DNA of 64,000 bases, taken from contig NZ_JAUCFJ010000002.1 in assembly GCF_030348505.1 (NCBI RefSeq), forward strand, positions 3,786,001 to 3,850,000, given 5' to 3'. This DNA comes from Lysinibacillus sp. G4S2. GTDB lineage: Bacteria; Bacillota; Bacilli; Bacillales_A; Planococcaceae. The notes below the pieces were generated by a model. The model was not told the origin of the DNA. It searched no databases and was given only the letters and a program-made list of their open reading frames with translations. Within the stretch, counting starts at the first letter, position 1, and each line of letters opens with the position of its first letter. This document shows positions 18,006 through 27,782 of the stretch, in pieces. The translations under genes and the position numbers were made by a program.

Positions 18006-18032
18006 TTGGTATAGTTGTCTATACCAATTATA
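18006..18032 (-). promoter_or_regulatory. nagA promoter -10 and NagR-type operator
   Basis: TTGGTATAG (18006-18014) and CTATACCAA (18019-18027) form a perfect 9-bp inverted repeat with a 4-bp spacer. On the minus strand it reads AATTGGTATAGACAAC, very like the NagR sites I remember from the B. subtilis nag genes. A perfect TATAAT -10 (18027-18032) abuts it, so the operator covers the transcription start. No good -35 is seen. Confidence 0.78.
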
Positions 18033-18104
18033 TGATTCTTCTAAAAAAATAAAAAGTATTTTTTCATATTTTCAAAATTTTTCGATTCATCGCCATGACG
18101 TGGG

Positions 18105-18164
18105 GTTGATTTCCGTTCCGTATTGGCGCTTTCCCGGGGGCGTCCAGCCGGAACGAAGATCAAC
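18105..18164. repeat. REP-like palindrome, GTTGATTTCCGTTCC family
   Basis: GTTGATTTCCGTTCC at one end is nearly the reverse complement of GGAACGAAGATCAAC at the other. The middle, with GGCGC, TTTCCCGGGGG and CGTCCAGCC, can also pair, so the whole unit folds into one long hairpin. Relatives are at 24381-24422 (inverse), 29975-30034, 39769-39810 and 58350-58464. Confidence 0.78.
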
Positions 18165-18344
18165 TTATATTACATGGTATACGTTTTAACAAATGTCATC
18201 CCCGACACCCCAACTTGTAAAAGATCATTTTTAGTGATAAGAACATGTTAATTATCATACAATTTCTTCGTTCTATTTTTGCAGTCTATATCCACACCTT
18301 ATTCATCTCCTGCTAAAGCTATAGAAGTGGGAGCCTTCTGTAAC

Positions 18345-18418
18345 TGCCGTTACACTTTCATTACAAAAAACATTTGTAGCTGACGCTTTGCTTTCGCTAC
18401 TAAAACCATTGCTGAAAT
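18345..18418. repeat. GCGAAAGC-family repeat pair (inverse orientation)
   Basis: Two diverged copies read on the minus strand: GTAGCGAAAGCAAAGCGTC and GTAATGAAAGTGTAACGGC, each with an AAATGTTTT-like linker. They lie beyond the 6S RNA terminator. Confidence 0.6.
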
Positions 18419-18426
18419 AAGTTAAT

Positions 18427-18453
18427 AAAAAGAGCTATTTCAATGCTCCTTTT
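18427..18453 (-). terminator. Terminator of the 6S RNA
   Basis: On the minus strand AAAAGGAGC pairs with GCTCTTTTT around a 9-nt loop and ends in a U-run, about 20 nt after the 6S closing stem. Confidence 0.72.
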
Positions 18454-18473
18454 GTGCTTATGAATTATGTATG

Positions 18474-18676
18474 ACGAATCCCGATTGTGCCGTAATGCCA
18501 AGAAACATTCGTTTTGAACCCGCAATTTGCAGGTGGGTGCCCGCTTTGCAGTTTTAAACGTCCCGCTCCGCATGGGGCATGTTTGCGACTACAAAATGAA
18601 GGCTCCCGATTCTATTGTGTTCGGTCAAAACTGTTAAGTAGAACTAGCAGTTAGACAAACACATCAGGATTCGTAT
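18474..18676 (-). ncRNA. ssrS: 6S RNA (6S-1/bsrA type)
   Basis: The minus-strand transcript starts near CGAATCCTGATGTGTTTGTC, closely resembling the 5' end of B. subtilis 6S-1 as I recall it, and ends with CACAATCGGGATTCG. These ends form an 11-bp closing stem with one wobble pair. Inside are GGGAGCCTTCATTTTGTAGT, the GTCGCAAACATGCC arm, and GGGCACCCACCTGC pairing toward GCGGGTTCAAAACGA, all typical of Bacillales 6S RNA. About 200 nt long, with its own promoter and terminator, it lies between aspS and tcdA, where I recall B. subtilis also has 6S-1. 6S RNA binds sigma-A RNA polymerase. Confidence 0.85.
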
Positions 18677-18683
18677 TACAGTT

Positions 18684-18712
18684 ATAATAGCATGATATTT
18701 CTGATAATTCAA
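18684..18712 (-). promoter_or_regulatory. Promoter of the 6S RNA
   Basis: TTGAAT (18707-18712), a 17-bp spacer and TATTAT (18684-18689) on the minus strand place the start near 18676, matching the 5' end of the predicted RNA. Confidence 0.75.
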
Positions 18713-18752
18713 ACTATTTTCTTTTAAAATATCTAAATTTTTGTGAAAACGC

Positions 18753-18801
18753 AAAAAATGCCTAGATTCTCAACCGTTTTCGCTAGAGAATCCAGGTATT
18801 T
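18753..18801 (-). terminator. aspS terminator
   Basis: On the minus strand AAATACCTGGATTCTC pairs with GAGAATCTAGGCATTT, followed by a U-run, just past the aspS stop. Confidence 0.82.
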
Positions 18802-18812
18802 AGAAGTGCTAA

Positions 18813-20582
18813 TTATTTTCTGAATGGTTTGATCGCTAGACTTAACTCGCTCAATTGATCAGCAGATACTCCACTCGGTGCCTCTGTCATTAAGCAGCTA
18901 GCACTTGCTGTTTTCGGAAAGGCAATTGTGTCACGTAAGTTAGTGCGGCCAGCAAGTAGCATTACGAAGCGGTCAAGACCAAATGCAAGACCTCCATGTG
19001 GCGGCACACCATATTCAAATGCTTCTAATAAGAAACCAAATTGTGCCTTAGCTTCTTCTTCTGTGAAGCCAAGTAATTTAAACATTTTTTCTTGTAAATC
19101 GCGCTCATAAATACGTAATGAACCTCCACCAAGCTCATAGCCGTTTAAGACGATATCGTAAGCTTGTGCTCGGACTGCTGAAGGATCAGTATCCATTAAA
19201 TGAATATCTTCATCGAACGGACGTGTGAATGGGTGATGTGCTGCATAGTAACGGCCATCTTCCTCAGAGTACTCAAATAATGGCCAATCCGTAATCCATA
19301 GGAATGCAAATTGTGATTCGTCGATTAAGCCTAGTTCTTGACCTAATTTCGTACGAAGTGCACCTAGAGATGCTGCTACTACAGGCGCTTTATCAGCTAC
19401 GAATACTAAAATATCGCCCACTTCAGCTTTCATACGTTCGATTAATGCCGCAGCTAATGCGTCGTCAAAGAATTTTGCAATTGGTCCGTTCAAGCCTTCT
19501 TCAGTAACTTTTAACCAAGCAAGACCTTTTGCTCCGTAAATACCAACGAATTTTGTTAGTTCGTCCATGTCTTTACGAGAGTATTTATCTGCCGCACCTT
19601 TAATATTGATACTTTTTACTTGCTTACCTTGTGCTACTGTATCAGCAAATACTTTGAAATCGCAGCCATCAAAAATATCGTTTAATGCGATTAGCTCTAA
19701 ACCGAAACGCACGTCTGGTTTATCTGAGCCGTAACGATCCATCGCTTCTTGATATTTCATTCGTTGGAATGGAGCAGGGATATCAATACCTTTTACTTCT
19801 TTCATAACAGCTTGAATTAAGCGTTCGTTCATTTCTAAAACTTCTTCTTGTGTTAAGAAGCTTGTTTCAATATCAACTTGTGTAAACTCTGGCTGACGGT
19901 CAGCTCGTAAGTCTTCATCACGGAAGCAACGTGCCATTTGGAAGTACTTCTCGAAACCAGCCACCATTAATAATTGTTTAAATAGCTGAGGTGATTGTGG
20001 TAATGCATAAAATTCACCTTCATGAACACGTGATGGTACCAAATAGTCACGAGCGCCTTCAGGAGTCGATTTTGTTAAAATTGGCGTCTCTACTTCTAAG
20101 AAGCCTTCGTTTTGTAAGAAGTTGCGAATTGTACGAGTAACGTCTGAACGCATTTTGAATGTATCAAACATAACAGGACGACGCAGGTCGAGATAACGAT
20201 ATTTCAAACGTAAATCTTCGGATACGTCAGTGCGATCTTCGATTTGGAACGGTGTTGTTTTTGCCGTATTAATAACGATTAATTTTGTCGCTTCTACTTC
20301 AATTTTACCGTTTGGTACATTTGGGTTGATTTGATCTTCTGAACGTAGAATAACTGTCCCTTCTACTTCAATTACGTACTCGCTACGCACTTTGTCGGCT
20401 AAAGCATGTGCTTCTGCAACATCAGGGCTAAACACAACCTGTGTGATTCCAGTACGGTCACGTAAATCAATGAAAATTAAACCACCTAGGTCGCGGCGAC
20501 GTTGTACCCAACCTTTTAATACGACTTTTTCGCCTTGTAATGCTTCTGAAAGCTCGTTACTAGCATGTGTTCTTATTGCCAT
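18813..20582 (-). CDS. aspS: Aspartate-tRNA ligase
   Basis: 589 residues, a class II synthetase of the bacterial type. It has an N-terminal OB anticodon-binding domain ([20 protein letters not shown]). Motif 2 is in [22 protein letters not shown], a GAD insertion domain follows, and motif 3 is [31 protein letters not shown] at 20582 is the start, with TTTGGAGGA upstream; the longer frame is not coding. It lies downstream of hisS and probably shares the hisS T-box transcript. Whether it also charges tRNA-Asn cannot be read directly. Confidence 0.96.
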   Translation of the reverse strand: MAIRTHASNELSEALQGEKVVLKGWVQRRRDLGGLIFIDLRDRTGITQVVFSPDVAEAHALADKVRSEYVIEVEGTVILRSEDQINPNVPNGKIEVEATKLIVINTAKTTPFQIEDRTDVSEDLRLKYRYLDLRRPVMFDTFKMRSDVTRTIRNFLQNEGFLEVETPILTKSTPEGARDYLVPSRVHEGEFYALPQSPQLFKQLLMVAGFEKYFQMARCFRDEDLRADRQPEFTQVDIETSFLTQEEVLEMNERLIQAVMKEVKGIDIPAPFQRMKYQEAMDRYGSDKPDVRFGLELIALNDIFDGCDFKVFADTVAQGKQVKSINIKGAADKYSRKDMDELTKFVGIYGAKGLAWLKVTEEGLNGPIAKFFDDALAAALIERMKAEVGDILVFVADKAPVVAASLGALRTKLGQELGLIDESQFAFLWITDWPLFEYSEEDGRYYAAHHPFTRPFDEDIHLMDTDPSAVRAQAYDIVLNGYELGGGSLRIYERDLQEKMFKLLGFTEEEAKAQFGFLLEAFEYGVPPHGGLAFGLDRFVMLLAGRTNLRDTIAFPKTASASCLMTEAPSGVSADQLSELSLAIKPFRK

Positions 20583-20722
20583 TTGTTTAATTCCTCCAAA
20601 ATTTATTTGGCTAATCACCATAACTTTTGGTGATAGTCCATTTATTTCACTTATGTAGCATACAGTTCCCACCAACGTAGTGAATTGATGCCAAGGACAA
20701 TTAGTAGTTCTTTGTTAACTGA

Positions 20723-20771
20723 ATTATCTGTCCAAAATGAAGTCGATATTTGAATCATTTGGACAGATAAT
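20723..20771. promoter_or_regulatory. 14-bp perfect inverted repeat between hisS and aspS
   Basis: ATTATCTGTCCAAA (20723-20736) and TTTGGACAGATAAT (20758-20771) are exact reverse complements with a 21-bp spacer. There is no U-tract, so it is not a typical terminator. It could be a processing hairpin or a protein-binding site. Confidence 0.6.
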
Positions 20772-20799
20772 CCTGTAAACGATTAATACTTGTGTTCGT

Positions 20800-22065
20800 T
20801 TATTGTTTTAACAAGTAGTTTACTAATTCTGAGAATGCGACTTTTTGTTGTTCACCTGATTCCATATGTTTAACAGTAGCCGCTTGTTCTTCTAGCTCTG
20901 TTTCACCTAAAACAATCGTATATTTTGCACCTAAACGGTCTGCGGATTTCATTTGAGCTTTCATTTTGCGATCTAAATAATCCATCTCTGCAGAAATGCC
21001 CTTCGCACGGAAGGTACTTGTTAATTCTACAGTCTTTAGCTTCGCTTCATCGCCCATAGCGATCATATAGACATCGAGTCCTGATGCTGTGTCTAATTCA
21101 ACACCCTCAGCTTCAAGTGCAAGCAACAAACGTTCAATACTTAATGCAAAACCGATACCTGGTACTTCTGGTCCACCGATTTCTTGAACAAGGCCATGAT
21201 AGCGACCTCCACCACAAAGTGTAGTAATCGCTCCAAAGCCAGATGCCGTAGACATAATTTCAAAAGTCGTATGATTGTAATAATCAAGACCTCTCACAAG
21301 ATTTGGATCAACCTCATACGTAATTCCTAATGTATCTAAATACGTTTTAACTTGAGCAAAATATGCTGCTGACTCCTCTGTTAGGAAATCAGTTAACGCA
21401 GGTGCGGTATTCATTAATGGATGCTCGCGGTCTACCTTACAGTCTAAAATGCGTAGTGGGTTTTTTTGCAAACGATTTTGGCAATCTGAACAAAATTCAT
21501 GAATATGTGGTTCAAAGTGTTGTAGCAGTGCCGTACGGTGTGTATCACGTGTTGATTTGTCACCAAGGGAATTAATAACTAATTTTAGATCCTTTAAACC
21601 TGCTGATTCATAGACATCCATTGCTAGTGCAATTACTTCAGCATCGATAGCTGGATCTGCTGAACCAATTGCTTCTACACCAAATTGAACAAATTGACGG
21701 TAGCGCCCTGCTTGTTGACGTTCATAACGGAACATTGGTCCTAAATATGAAAGCTTCACTGGTTGATCAGGTGCACCAAACATTTTATGTTCAACATAAG
21801 CACGAACCACACCAGCTGTATTTTCTGGACGCAATGTTAACGAACGGCCACCGCGATCTTCAAATGTATACATTTCCTTTTGAACAACATCTGTTGTTTC
21901 ACCGACACCACGTGCAAATAAATCTGTTTGCTCAAAAATTGGTGTGCGAATTTCATTGTAGCGATAGACACGACAGATATCACGGATAATCGCTTCTACC
22001 TTTTGCCATTTTTCCGATTGCCCAGGCAAAATATCTTGTGTCCCTCGTGGCACTTTAAAACTCAT
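20800..22065 (-). CDS. hisS: Histidine-tRNA ligase
   Basis: 421 residues, class II. It starts [14 protein letters not shown]. Motif 2 lies in [21 protein letters not shown], the HisA motif in [13 protein letters not shown], and motif 3 in [23 protein letters not shown] precedes the ATG. A T-box leader and consensus promoter lie upstream, and aspS lies downstream in the same direction, as in B. subtilis. Confidence 0.97.
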   Translation of the reverse strand: MSFKVPRGTQDILPGQSEKWQKVEAIIRDICRVYRYNEIRTPIFEQTDLFARGVGETTDVVQKEMYTFEDRGGRSLTLRPENTAGVVRAYVEHKMFGAPDQPVKLSYLGPMFRYERQQAGRYRQFVQFGVEAIGSADPAIDAEVIALAMDVYESAGLKDLKLVINSLGDKSTRDTHRTALLQHFEPHIHEFCSDCQNRLQKNPLRILDCKVDREHPLMNTAPALTDFLTEESAAYFAQVKTYLDTLGITYEVDPNLVRGLDYYNHTTFEIMSTASGFGAITTLCGGGRYHGLVQEIGGPEVPGIGFALSIERLLLALEAEGVELDTASGLDVYMIAMGDEAKLKTVELTSTFRAKGISAEMDYLDRKMKAQMKSADRLGAKYTIVLGETELEEQAATVKHMESGEQQKVAFSELVNYLLKQ

Positions 22066-22154
22066 ATAAATACCTCCTCTGTAGATTGCTTATGAACAAG
22101 CTTACAACTGGACTACTCTCATTTTGAGCAATAATTCTCTCCAAATTTGTCCAA

Positions 22155-22440
22155 TAAAAAAGCTCTCGCCACCTTGCATATTGCAAGGGACGAGAGCTGT
22201 ATAAGCTTCCGCGGTTCCACCCTAGTTGACGCATCAAATACATGCGTCCTCCTCCTGATCGGATAACGGCCGATTCCGTTTTTTCCTACTAAGATTTACT
22301 TTTCAGAAAAAAGCCTCTCAAGTGTTGTTCACGTTATACATTTTTGTAGGAAAGATTGCAGCCTAAGTCTTTCCCTCTCTTCTCCAATAGAGGTATACGC
22401 TACTTGCTTGGTCATAAGCGATTAATCATTTTTTGATTAC
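22155..22440 (-). promoter_or_regulatory. T-box leader of hisS-aspS
   Basis: The minus strand carries the T-box core AGGGTGGAACCGCGG (22212-22226) and an intrinsic terminator AGCTCTCG...CGAGAGCT followed by a T-run (22155-22198). Upstream are Stem I elements: AGAGAGGGAAAG, and a specifier-loop side reading GTGAACAACACTTGAGAGGC. AACAC in that loop contains both AAC (Asn) and CAC (His). It senses uncharged tRNA and would raise hisS-aspS expression when charging is low. Confidence 0.9.
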
Positions 22441-22445
22441 CCTTT

Positions 22446-22474
22446 ATGTTAGTCACAACGAAAGGTAATGTCAA
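22446..22474 (-). promoter_or_regulatory. Promoter of the hisS T-box transcript
   Basis: TTGACA (22469-22474), a 17-bp spacer and TAACAT (22446-22451) on the minus strand. The predicted start near 22439 agrees with the beginning of Stem I. Confidence 0.75.
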
Positions 22475-22588
22475 CTGTTTTTGTGTTTTTTACAATACAG
22501 TCGTGAAAATTACAAATTCCATTACCTTTTTCCCACGAATTCTATTACTAAAGCATGGTAAAATAGCACAAGGAATAGGAGGAATCTG

Positions 22589-24181
22589 ATGAGGACAAAA
22601 TTATTACATATTATAATCATCTTCGTACTAGTGTTAACGATTGCGATTCCAAGTATGAACAATGTTCAAAAAGCACTAGCCGACACCAGTGATTTAACAG
22701 TAACTGGATCGATTCTTCATTTACGTGAGGGACCTGGACTGTCTTATCCAATCATTACGACATTAGAAGAGGGTGATCCGTTAACCTCTATTGGTCGTGA
22801 AGGCGATTGGATTCAAGTAAAAGCAGGCAATTACGAAGGTTGGGTAGCATCCTGGCTAACAGCTCCAACAAACGCTAAACAAACGATTGATCAAACCGTG
22901 ATTTCACAGGTCGATCGTCTAAATATCCGTACTGAGCCTGATATTTCTTCAGCAGTTCTTGGACAATTATCAACAGGCGAACAAGCAAATCTTATTGAAA
23001 AAAATGGCGAATGGGCGAAAATAGATTGGAATGGGCTAGTTGGTTGGGTATCTGCAGACTATGTTACAATCAATGACCTACCTGAAAAAAAAGCTGAAGC
23101 TGATGAACCTGAGGCTGACGAACCTAAAGTTGAAGTATCTACAAAAAAGGTCAACAAAGATACAACCTTTACAGTTTTAGTAGATACACTTAATGTCCGT
23201 AAAAAACCTGATTTAAATTCTAAAAATATAGGTACTGTTTCAAAAGGACAAGAGTTTAAAGTGCTTGCTCAGGAGCATAACTGGGTACAAATTCAATATA
23301 ACGATAAAGAAGCAGGCTGGGTTTATAGCTTTTATGGTACTTTTTCAAATGTAGAAAAAAAGACATCTAAATCTTCATCTTCTTCTTCAGAGCTTGAATC
23401 TGTCACAATCATTTATAATGGGACAAACCTTCGGACAGATGCTACAACAACTGCTGATGTAGTTGAACGTGTAGATGCTGGTGAAACCTACCCTATTGTA
23501 GGCGCTAAAGATGACTTTTATGAAATACAAGTAGATGACAAAACTGCATTTGTGGCGAACTGGGTCGTTACTACTTCGTCGAACAAAGCTGATACTGGTA
23601 CAAAAAAGGAAAAATCTAAACCACGTAAAAAAGGCACTTTAAATGGGCTAACAATTGTCGTAGATGCTGGACATGGTGGTAATGATCATGGCACAACCGG
23701 TCAACGAGGAACCGATGAGAAAGATATTACTCTGAAAACAGCCTCTCTACTTGCCTCAAAGCTTAGTGCAGCCGGTGCAAATGTTGTTATGTCAAGAGAA
23801 TCAGATGAATATGTAGACCTCCGCAAACGCGTATCAATTGCACACCAATATGAGGCAGATGCTTTTATCAGCATTCATTATGATGCAGCAGAAGATAGCT
23901 CCATTAATGGCTTCACCTCATATTATATGAACAGTAATCAACAGGGTCTTGCAGAAGCCATAAATAATGGACTTTCAAGTAAAATAGATTTAAAAGATCG
24001 TGGTACTCAACAAGGGAATTATTTAGTACTACGAGAAAATCGTCAAAAAGCTGTTCTCGTTGAGCTAGGTTACTTAAGTAATGCCAGTGAGGAACGTGTA
24101 GTTACAACCGCTAAATTCCGAGAACAAGCGACTCTCGGCATCTATCAAGGGATATTAAATTACTTTGATGAAAATCAATAA
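22589..24181 (+). CDS. Secreted N-acetylmuramoyl-L-alanine amidase with SH3b repeats
   Basis: 530 residues. A signal peptide (about 1-31, cleavage after ALA) precedes four bacterial SH3 domains (about 35-95, 103-160, 190-250 and 275-330) and a C-terminal Amidase_3 domain (about 352-527). Zinc and catalytic residues are seen in VVDAGHGGND, GTDEKD, FISIHYDA and LVELGYLSN. It should cleave the amide between MurNAc and the stem peptide, with the SH3b domains holding the wall. It occupies the place of B. subtilis yrvJ, next to hisS on the opposite strand. Confidence 0.92.
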   Translation: MRTKLLHIIIIFVLVLTIAIPSMNNVQKALADTSDLTVTGSILHLREGPGLSYPIITTLEEGDPLTSIGREGDWIQVKAGNYEGWVASWLTAPTNAKQTIDQTVISQVDRLNIRTEPDISSAVLGQLSTGEQANLIEKNGEWAKIDWNGLVGWVSADYVTINDLPEKKAEADEPEADEPKVEVSTKKVNKDTTFTVLVDTLNVRKKPDLNSKNIGTVSKGQEFKVLAQEHNWVQIQYNDKEAGWVYSFYGTFSNVEKKTSKSSSSSSELESVTIIYNGTNLRTDATTTADVVERVDAGETYPIVGAKDDFYEIQVDDKTAFVANWVVTTSSNKADTGTKKEKSKPRKKGTLNGLTIVVDAGHGGNDHGTTGQRGTDEKDITLKTASLLASKLSAAGANVVMSRESDEYVDLRKRVSIAHQYEADAFISIHYDAAEDSSINGFTSYYMNSNQQGLAEAINNGLSSKIDLKDRGTQQGNYLVLRENRQKAVLVELGYLSNASEERVVTTAKFREQATLGIYQGILNYFDENQ

Positions 24182-24195
24182 ATTTTCACTAAAAT

Positions 24196-24240
24196 AAGCT
24201 GCGAAGGAAAGTAGAGTTGTACTTTCCTCGCAGCTTTTTA
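24196..24240 (+). terminator. Amidase gene terminator
   Basis: AAGCTGCGAAGGAAAGT pairs with ACTTTCCTCGCAGCTT and ends in TTTT, 15 bp after the stop. Confidence 0.85.
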
Positions 24241-24339
24241 CTATTATCAGCCAACAATGAGCTTGTATTAAATATTCTTCAGTTATAGAAATTAGGCTTT
24301 AATTGTTAATAAGGCTATTTTATTCTCAAACCTGCTATT

Positions 24340-24422
24340 ACTGTCGCTCCGCTTTCGCCATAAAACATCGTGTTGGTATCAGACGCCTCTAGGAAAGCGC
24401 TCAGTCAGAACGGAAATCAACC
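24340..24422. repeat. Adjacent inverse copies of the GCGAAAGCG and GTTGATTTCCGTTC repeats
   Basis: The reverse complement reads GTTGATTTCCGTTCTGACTG followed by AGCGCTTTCCTAGAGGCGTC (24381-24422) and ATGGCGAAAGCGGAGCGACA (24340-24372). The two families also lie side by side near 29975-30408 and 39769-39879. Confidence 0.65.
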
Positions 24423-24498
24423 ACTCGTTTTGCCGAAGAGCCATACTTTATTTAATCTGACACCTTAATTTCATTGACATAATAGTTTTTCAACAACA

Positions 24499-24538
24499 AA
24501 AACACCTCCACCTCACATTACATGAGTAGGGAGATGCT
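24499..24538 (-). terminator. Terminator of the DUF2642 gene
   Basis: On the minus strand GCATCTCC pairs with GGAGGTGT, extended by CTCAT/ATGTGAG pairing, and is followed by TTTTTG just past the stop. Confidence 0.55.
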
Positions 24539-24545
24539 TATGCAC

Positions 24546-24761
24546 TCATTTTTTTCTTGTTGCCAATGTAACCCATATAATATCCCCCATACGAATGAAG
24601 AAAGGCTCATGGCTAATCTCTACAACGATATCATCAGGTAATACAGAGATTAATATTCCTTGATGAATAGTTTTCTCAGTTTGCACTACAATTGACTGAC
24701 TAATCATCATGTTAAGAGTTTCGTATAAATATGGATTTGATATGCTTCCTATCTGCGTCAT
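24546..24761 (-). CDS. Small DUF2642-like protein
   Basis: 71 residues. The segment GILISVLPDDIVVEISHEPF followed by FIRMGDIIWV matches the DUF2642 pattern of a short Sm/SH3-like beta barrel ending in FIR-x-x-x-IIW. Members occur in spore-forming Bacilli, some linked to the spore coat; the function here is unknown. AAGGAAGTG precedes the ATG. It lies between the amidase gene and dtd and appears to be a single-gene transcript. Confidence 0.62.
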   Translation of the reverse strand: MTQIGSISNPYLYETLNMMISQSIVVQTEKTIHQGILISVLPDDIVVEISHEPFFIRMGDIIWVTLATRKK

Positions 24762-24834
24762 CTTTAAGACACTTCCTTCCTACAAAAATTAACCATACTT
24801 AATAGTGTATGAAGGAATGATAGGAAATGTACCA

Positions 24835-25275
24835 CTATTTGGACTCAAGAAGAATTGTAATCGGGCCATCATTTGTAAGCGCAACATCCATCATTGCACC
24901 AAATATCCCTGTCTCCACGCATAAACCAAATTCACGTAAGGCATTATTAAAAGCCTCCCATAATGGCTCCGCAACTTCTGGTCTTGCTGCACTTGTAAAA
25001 CTTGGACGATTCCCCTTTTTTGCATCCCCATACAATGTAAATTGTGAGACGGATAAAATAGCTCCTCCATGCTCTAAAATGGAATGATTCATTTTCCCAT
25101 CAGCATCTTCCCAAAGGCGGAGATTAGCTACTTTTTTTGCTAAATATTCAATATCCTCTTGCGTGTCCCCATGTGTAATACCAACAAGAAGAACATAGCC
25201 ACTATCAATAGCTCCTGTTACTTTCCCGTCAACAGTAACAGAGGCTGCTTTACTACGTTGTAAAACTACTTTCAT
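24835..25275 (-). CDS. dtd: D-aminoacyl-tRNA deacylase
   Basis: 146 residues, the normal length. It removes D-amino acids wrongly attached to tRNA. Signature motifs are [11 protein letters not shown] (about 76-86) and [12 protein letters not shown] (about 90-101), the latter like the conserved NRP-S-F active-site region. Its start has TTGAGGT upstream. It follows rel at about 100 bp, as in B. subtilis. Confidence 0.95.
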   Translation of the reverse strand: MKVVLQRSKAASVTVDGKVTGAIDSGYVLLVGITHGDTQEDIEYLAKKVANLRLWEDADGKMNHSILEHGGAILSVSQFTLYGDAKKGNRPSFTSAARPEVAEPLWEAFNNALREFGLCVETGIFGAMMDVALTNDGPITILLESK

Positions 25276-25378
25276 TCTTTAAAACCTCAATTCTGTCATT
25301 GTATGCACCAGAAGACTCGTTTTCGGTGCATTACAAAGTTGCTACTACCTATCGATATATATTCAGCAAAGAAATCAA

Positions 25379-27574
25379 TTAGTTAATAACACGTTGTACT
25401 GAATATATATCTGGTGTTTGTTTAATACGCTCTACCACTTTATGCAAATGCGAAATATTTGAAATCGAAATCGTTAAATGAATCGTTGCCATTTTATCTC
25501 GATCTACACGACCACTCACTGCTAAAATATTCGTTTTCGTTTCGCTAACAATTTGCATGATTTCATTTAAAATACCTGGGCGATCGAAGGCAGAAACTTC
25601 AATATCGACAGGGTATTCTTTTTTCTCAGGAGTAAGTCCGTGCTCCCATTCAACTTCTATTAAGCGCTCCTGCTCATCATCAACTTGAATATTTGGGCAA
25701 TCTGCACGGTGCACTGAAACACCTCTACCTTTCGTAATGAAACCGACAATGTCATCTCCTGGAACTGGCGTACAGCAACGTGAAAGTCGAATAAGCATAT
25801 TGTCGATATCTTTTACGATAACACCCGATTCCGTACGTTTTTGTGGAATAGGGTTTTTCATTTTTTGCTCAATTTTCTCGAGCGCTTCTTCCTGCTCACG
25901 CTCTTTGCGACGTTTTTCCGCTAGACGATTAACGACTTGCTGTGCTGTAATACCATTCACACCGACAGCGGCATATAAATCTTCTTCATTTGTATAGTTA
26001 AATTTCTCACAAACGCGTTTTAAATTTTCCGTTGACATTGTCTCTTTTAAGTCGAAATCTTGTGCACGGATTTCCTTTTCTATCATCTCTTTACCTTTGA
26101 CGATATTTTCCTCACGAAGATGACGTTTGAAAAACTGCTTTATTTTATTTTTTGCCTGTGAGGATTGGGCTATTTTTAGCCAATCGCGGCTCGGACCAAA
26201 CGATTGCTTAGAAGTTAAAATTTCAATAATATCTCCCGTTTTTAACGGTGTATCAAGTGGTACCATTTTACCATTTATTTTCGCGCCGATTGTACGATTT
26301 CCAACTTCTGAGTGCACACGGTATGCGAAGTCGATAGGTACAGAGCCTGCTGGTAATTCAATGACATCTCCTTCAGGCGTGAATACATAGACCATGTCAG
26401 AGAATAAATCAAATTTTAAAGATTCCATGAACTCCTCAGCATTAGAAGATTCATTTTGGAATTCTAAAATTTCTCGGAACCACGTTAATTTTTGGTCAAC
26501 ATTTTGTTTTTCATTATCAATTTTTTTACCTTCCTTATACGCCCAATGCGCTGCAATCCCGTACTCAGCAATTTTATGCATTTCCTTCGTACGAATTTGT
26601 ACTTCTAATGGATCGCCATAAGGACCAATGACTGTTGTATGCAATGATTGATATAGGTTTTGTTTAGGCATCGCAATATAATCTTTAAAACGGCCAGGCA
26701 TCGGCTTCCATAAAGTATGGACGATTCCAAGCACGGCATAGCAATCTTTAATACTATCGACAAGTACACGAATGGCTAATAAATCGTAAATTTCGTTAAA
26801 TTGTTTTTTTTGTAATACCATTTTACGATAAATACTGTAAATATGTTTAGGACGACCATAAATATCCGCTTCAATTTCAACCTCAGTAAGCTGTGACTTC
26901 ATCTCAGCCATAACATTGTCTAAATATGCTTCACGCTCGTCACGTTTTTTCTTCATAAGACTGACAATGCGATAATATTGCTGTGGATTTAAATAACGAA
27001 GTGCTGTATCCTCAAGCTCCCATTTAACAGTCGAAATCCCTAGACGATGCGCAAGTGGTGCAAAAATTTCAAGCGTCTCTTTAGAAATACGGCGTTGTTT
27101 TTCTGCAGGCAAATGCTTTAACGTGCGCATATTATGTAGACGGTCAGCCAGTTTAATCAAAATGACACGAATATCCTGCGCCATTGCTACAAACATTTTC
27201 CGATGATTTTCTGCTTGTTGCGCTTCTTTAGATAAATATTTAATTTTTCCAAGCTTCGTTACACCATCTACAAGCATTGCAACCTCTTCGCCAAATTCAC
27301 GAACCAAATCATCGCGCGTAAAATCCGTATCCTCGACAACATCATGTAAAAAACCAGCCGCAACTGTTTCAGGATCCATTTGTAATTCAGCTAAAATACC
27401 AGCTACTTGCACTGGGTGAATAATATACGGTTCACCCGAGCTTCGGAATTGCTCTATATGTGCATCCCTTGCTAATTCATATGCTTTTTTCACGAATGCG
27501 ACATTTTCATCATTCATGTAGGATTTGACTAACTCAAAAACGTCCTCGGGAGTCAAAATTTGCTCTTTCGCCAT
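25379..27574 (-). CDS. relA: Bifunctional (p)ppGpp synthetase/hydrolase Rel
   Basis: 731 residues. Domains in order: HD hydrolase (about 45-150, [12 protein letters not shown]), RelA/SpoT synthetase (about 235-345, with [20 protein letters not shown] and [10 protein letters not shown]), TGS (about 388-450, [20 protein letters not shown]), zinc-finger/helical region with RCCTPVPGD (about 598-606), and a C-terminal ACT (about 655-730). Both catalytic domains look intact. It makes and breaks the stringent-response alarmone. psuK-psuG lie between it and apt, which are adjacent in B. subtilis. Confidence 0.96.
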   Translation of the reverse strand: MAKEQILTPEDVFELVKSYMNDENVAFVKKAYELARDAHIEQFRSSGEPYIIHPVQVAGILAELQMDPETVAAGFLHDVVEDTDFTRDDLVREFGEEVAMLVDGVTKLGKIKYLSKEAQQAENHRKMFVAMAQDIRVILIKLADRLHNMRTLKHLPAEKQRRISKETLEIFAPLAHRLGISTVKWELEDTALRYLNPQQYYRIVSLMKKKRDEREAYLDNVMAEMKSQLTEVEIEADIYGRPKHIYSIYRKMVLQKKQFNEIYDLLAIRVLVDSIKDCYAVLGIVHTLWKPMPGRFKDYIAMPKQNLYQSLHTTVIGPYGDPLEVQIRTKEMHKIAEYGIAAHWAYKEGKKIDNEKQNVDQKLTWFREILEFQNESSNAEEFMESLKFDLFSDMVYVFTPEGDVIELPAGSVPIDFAYRVHSEVGNRTIGAKINGKMVPLDTPLKTGDIIEILTSKQSFGPSRDWLKIAQSSQAKNKIKQFFKRHLREENIVKGKEMIEKEIRAQDFDLKETMSTENLKRVCEKFNYTNEEDLYAAVGVNGITAQQVVNRLAEKRRKEREQEEALEKIEQKMKNPIPQKRTESGVIVKDIDNMLIRLSRCCTPVPGDDIVGFITKGRGVSVHRADCPNIQVDDEQERLIEVEWEHGLTPEKKEYPVDIEVSAFDRPGILNEIMQIVSETKTNILAVSGRVDRDKMATIHLTISISNISHLHKVVERIKQTPDIYSVQRVIN

Positions 27575-27728
27575 AACATGTCCACCTTGCTCGTCAAATT
27601 TTTCAGATTAGATATAAATTCAATTGTATAAAATATTATGGGCTATTGTAAAGTAACTGTGTCATTTTGTTTAGTTAATCTCGTGAACAATATGAAAAAT
27701 GGAAAAATATCCTCCGAAATGAATAAAA

Positions 27729-27764
27729 AGACCCTTTGCGAGTTTCATCTTTCGCAAAGAGTCT
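27729..27764 (-). terminator. psuG terminator
   Basis: AGACCCTTTGCGA pairs with TTCGCAAAGAGTCT; on the minus strand it is followed by TTTTTATTC, just past the psuG stop. Confidence 0.8.
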
Positions 27765-27782
27765 ATCTTCTCGTATAATTGT

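Noticed and set aside
22055..22243. 62-codon frame upstream of hisS
   Set aside because: It falls across the T-box core and terminator and has no ribosome site; the RNA element explains the conservation.
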